Positions 62,309 through 64,000 of a stretch of DNA of 64,000 bases are shown in pieces. Every line of letters starts with the position of its first letter. The stretch's first letter is position 1. A program made the translations under genes and the position numbers. This stretch comes from Kribbella steppae (GTDB taxonomy: Bacteria; Actinomycetota; Actinomycetes; Propionibacteriales; Kribbellaceae), in the NCBI RefSeq assembly GCF_004342025.1, contig NZ_SLWN01000001.1:1-64000 (forward strand). The letters run 5' to 3'. The notes below the pieces were generated by a model. The model saw only the letters and a program-made list of their open reading frames with translations, had not been told where the DNA came from and did not search any database.

Positions 62309-63520
62309 TCAGGAGGCGGTGCGACCGACGACGTACAGGCGCTGGGTCGTCTCCTGCCTGGCGGTGATGGGACCGCGGAGATACCACTCGACGTCGACGA
62401 GGCCGGCCGCCTCGACCACCCCGACCACGTACGCGGGGTCGTGCAGCACGAAGTCGAGGTCGACCTCGTGGCCGAAGAACTCCTCGACGTGGCGGACCTC
62501 GGCTCCGGCGTGCAGGCCGAGGACGAGCCAGCCGCCGGGATCGAGCGGGCGCACCAGGGCCGCGACAGCGTCGGGAAGCTCAGAGGGAGCCAGGTGGATC
62601 AGCGAGTACCACGCCAGGACAGCCGCCCAACCGGGGCTTGTCGGCGGGCGGCCAAGCCGCCGCAGGTCGCCGACCTGGAAGTTCCGGTCAGGGAAGCGCC
62701 GCCGGGCCTCATCCACCATCGCGGGCGACAAGTCGATCCCGGTGGCGTCGGCGTCATGATCGGCGAGGTACGCGGTGACGTGTCCCGGGCCCGAGCCGAC
62801 CTCGACCACCGGGAGTCCGGCGGCGTGGGCGATCACCCGGTCCAGCAGCCAGGTTTCGAACGGCAGCTTGTTCAGCTCGTCCAGAAGCTCGTCGGCGTAA
62901 CTGGTGGCGACAGCGTCGTACGACGACCGCACCCGAGCGTCGCGCGCATCCGCCCCGTCGGCGAGCACCGCGTCCCTGTCGACCGCCTCGGCGGCGATCG
63001 GCGCGGCCAGCTCCGGCAACGGCCCCAGCAGATGGATCCAACGGTGGTCTTGCTGGCCGGGGCGCCGTTCGAGCTCACGGACCAATGGCTCGGGACGCCC
63101 CGCCATCCGGCGCAGGCATGCCTCGACCTCGGCCCGGTCGGCGAACCCGTGCAGTCGCTCGGTGCGGGTACGCAGTTCACCGGGCGCCTGCTCACCCCGG
63201 AGGAGCAACACCGTGAGGAGCGCGCGCTCGTCGGCCTCGAGCTCGAGCCGCTCGTCGAGGGTCTGGTGGTATTTCAGCGTCCGCCGGCCTGTGTCGACCC
63301 ACACGATCCGCACCAGCCCGCGATCCTTGAGGGACCGTGCGATCCGCTCCACCGTCCCCTGGTCGTAGTCGACGACCGGTTCCCGGTTGCTCGTCTGGTT
63401 GCAGGCCGTCCGCAGTGCGTTGGCGGTCAGCGGGTACGACGCCGGCACCGTCGTCTGCTTCTCCATCAGGCTGCCGAGGACACGCTGGTCCTCAGCGTCA
63501 AGAACAGGAAGTTCACTCAC
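62309..63520 (-). CDS. YceH (DUF480) domain fused to a SAM-dependent methyltransferase
   Basis: The 403-residue protein joins two families. Residues ~1-175 are YceH/DUF480, two winged helices: LDAEDQRVLGSLMEKQTTVP, then LTANALRTACNQTSNREPV, then RRMAGRPEPLVREL. Residues ~195-403 are a class I methyltransferase with LPVVEVGSGPGHVTAYLA and WYSLIHLAPSELPDAV. YceH proteins are of unknown function but look DNA-binding. The fusion suggests the two work on the same target, or that the winged helix regulates the enzyme. The ATG at 63520 begins the conserved YceH sequence. Confidence 0.9.
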   Translation of the reverse strand: MSELPVLDAEDQRVLGSLMEKQTTVPASYPLTANALRTACNQTSNREPVVDYDQGTVERIARSLKDRGLVRIVWVDTGRRTLKYHQTLDERLELEADERALLTVLLLRGEQAPGELRTRTERLHGFADRAEVEACLRRMAGRPEPLVRELERRPGQQDHRWIHLLGPLPELAAPIAAEAVDRDAVLADGADARDARVRSSYDAVATSYADELLDELNKLPFETWLLDRVIAHAAGLPVVEVGSGPGHVTAYLADHDADATGIDLSPAMVDEARRRFPDRNFQVGDLRRLGRPPTSPGWAAVLAWYSLIHLAPSELPDAVAALVRPLDPGGWLVLGLHAGAEVRHVEEFFGHEVDLDFVLHDPAYVVGVVEAAGLVDVEWYLRGPITARQETTQRLYVVGRTAS

Positions 63521-63577
63521 GCCCCCGACCCTAAAGCCCCATGGGGCTTTTACCTGCGGGGCGGCCTGGAGGTGTGG

Positions 63578-63832
63578 CTAGCCGGGTTGGTACGTCTCGG
63601 GGTCGATCAGTTCGATGGGCTCGAAGCCGGCGCCGTTACATCTGTCGCAGATGAAGTCGCGCCAGCTGCCGGCGCCCGTGCACTTGCTACACAAGCCGTC
63701 GTGCCACGAGTCGCCGTCCAGCGACTGGTGCGGTCGTGGGTAGTGGGCGTCGGCGAGATAGCACTCCACCCCGGTGACGGCGTGGACGCGACCACACAGG
63801 TCCTTCCCGACCCCTCTGCGTAGCTGGCTCAA
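63578..63832 (-). CDS. Small CxxC zinc-ribbon protein, unknown function
   Basis: The 84-residue protein contains CSKCTGAGSWRDFICDRCNGAGF, two C-x-x-C-x-G-A-G units like a single DnaJ-type zinc centre (shown here only in part: CSKCTGAG and CDRCNGAG). A Trp/His-rich segment precedes them. The start appears to be TTG 63832, with GGGAG 9 nt upstream; a GTG inside the frame is an alternative. No neighbour suggests a role. Confidence 0.65.
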   Translation of the reverse strand: MSQLRRGVGKDLCGRVHAVTGVECYLADAHYPRPHQSLDGDSWHDGLCSKCTGAGSWRDFICDRCNGAGFEPIELIDPETYQPG

Positions 63833-63902
63833 ACGTCATATCTCCCGAGTCGGCTGCCGTGGCCCACCTACTGAAGGCGCACGGCCGTCAGCAGGTGGGT
63901 GG

Positions 63903-64000
63903 TCAGCTGGCTTGCATCCAGGGTTGGGTCAGGACGGATTGGGGGTCGGTGGTGGCCGTGAGGGCTGGGGTGTTGGAGAGGCGGAGACTGGTCTCGACCA
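63903..64000 (-). CDS. C-terminal end of an unidentified protein (partial)
   Basis: A minus-strand frame is open from the window edge to a TGA at 63903-63905. It ends LTQPWMQAS and has ordinary protein composition, while other frames here look less natural. The family cannot be identified from about 31 residues. Confidence 0.4.
   Translation of the reverse strand, partial: VETSLRLSNTPALTATTDPQSVLTQPWMQAS

Noticed and set aside
1..64000. tRNA, rRNA, prophage, transposase or biosynthetic gene cluster
   Set aside because: I looked for these and saw none. No transposase or RAYT-type gene that could move the palindromic element is encoded in this window.

Overview
The window is about 70% GC DNA from a filamentous-type actinobacterium. 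Gene content (an LL/meso-DAP murein cluster without ftsA or ddl, DivIVA/Wag31, SepF, a lysine-rich DksA-like protein, DUF3040, an ileS T-box with an ultrashort stem I) points to Actinomycetota. A Nocardioidaceae/Kribbella-like source is my inference from protein style, not a database result. Nearly all the sequence is coding, and many operons use ATGA/GTGA start-stop overlaps.

Layout. 1-11 kb is an accessory or metabolic stretch: the tail of a membrane protein, ilvD, an AraC regulator coupled to a VOC protein, recQ, a PEMT/ICMT-like membrane protein, an alpha/beta-hydrolase-LuxR fusion, a P-loop kinase-like protein, a divergent LysR/SDR pair, a second SDR and a second VOC gene. 11-24.8 kb: a DUF3352 protein, a membrane protein, dnaE, a GH13 glucosidase coupled to a 30-residue membrane peptide, an ATPase-LuxR regulator, an alpha/beta hydrolase, and the coupled run DksA-like, lspA, RluA-type synthase, peptidase E. 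25-31 kb: DUF167, then ileS on the other strand behind a translational T-box, then a MarR regulator divergent from a PPOX-family gene.

30.8-51.7 kb is the division and cell-wall (dcw) cluster, all on the minus strand. Read in its own direction it is mraZ, rsmH, ftsL-like, ftsI, murE, murF, mraY, murD, ftsW, murG, murC, ftsQ, ftsZ, pgeF, yggS, sepF, yggT, divIVA. These genes make lipid II (murE/F/mraY/murD/murG/murC), polymerise and cross-link it at the septum (ftsW/ftsI), and build and anchor the Z ring and the polar growth zone (ftsZ/sepF/divIVA). 52-57 kb is a plus-strand MoxR-DUF58-transglutaminase operon. 57-64 kb holds DUF3040, two methyltransferases (one fused to a YceH domain), a cupin, a three-gene ABC-2 exporter and a small CxxC protein.

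The most unusual content is non-coding. A palindromic element of about 117-119 bp occurs in full three times, with two partial copies. In two places it fills the gap inside the dcw operon so that the Shine-Dalgarno and start codon of the next gene (murD, yggS) lie in one arm of the palindrome, and the arm sequence matches the local start codon (GTG or ATG). In the third place it sits in frame inside the PPOX gene as 39 extra codons. Other notable structures are a roughly 69-bp-arm imperfect inverted repeat between ftsQ and murC, a 25-bp tandem array carrying TGGA motifs at 10-bp spacing upstream of mraZ (candidate MraZ operator array), a large stem in the mraZ-rsmH gap (candidate mraW RNA motif), and an 11-bp perfect hairpin that would hide the Shine-Dalgarno of a VOC gene.
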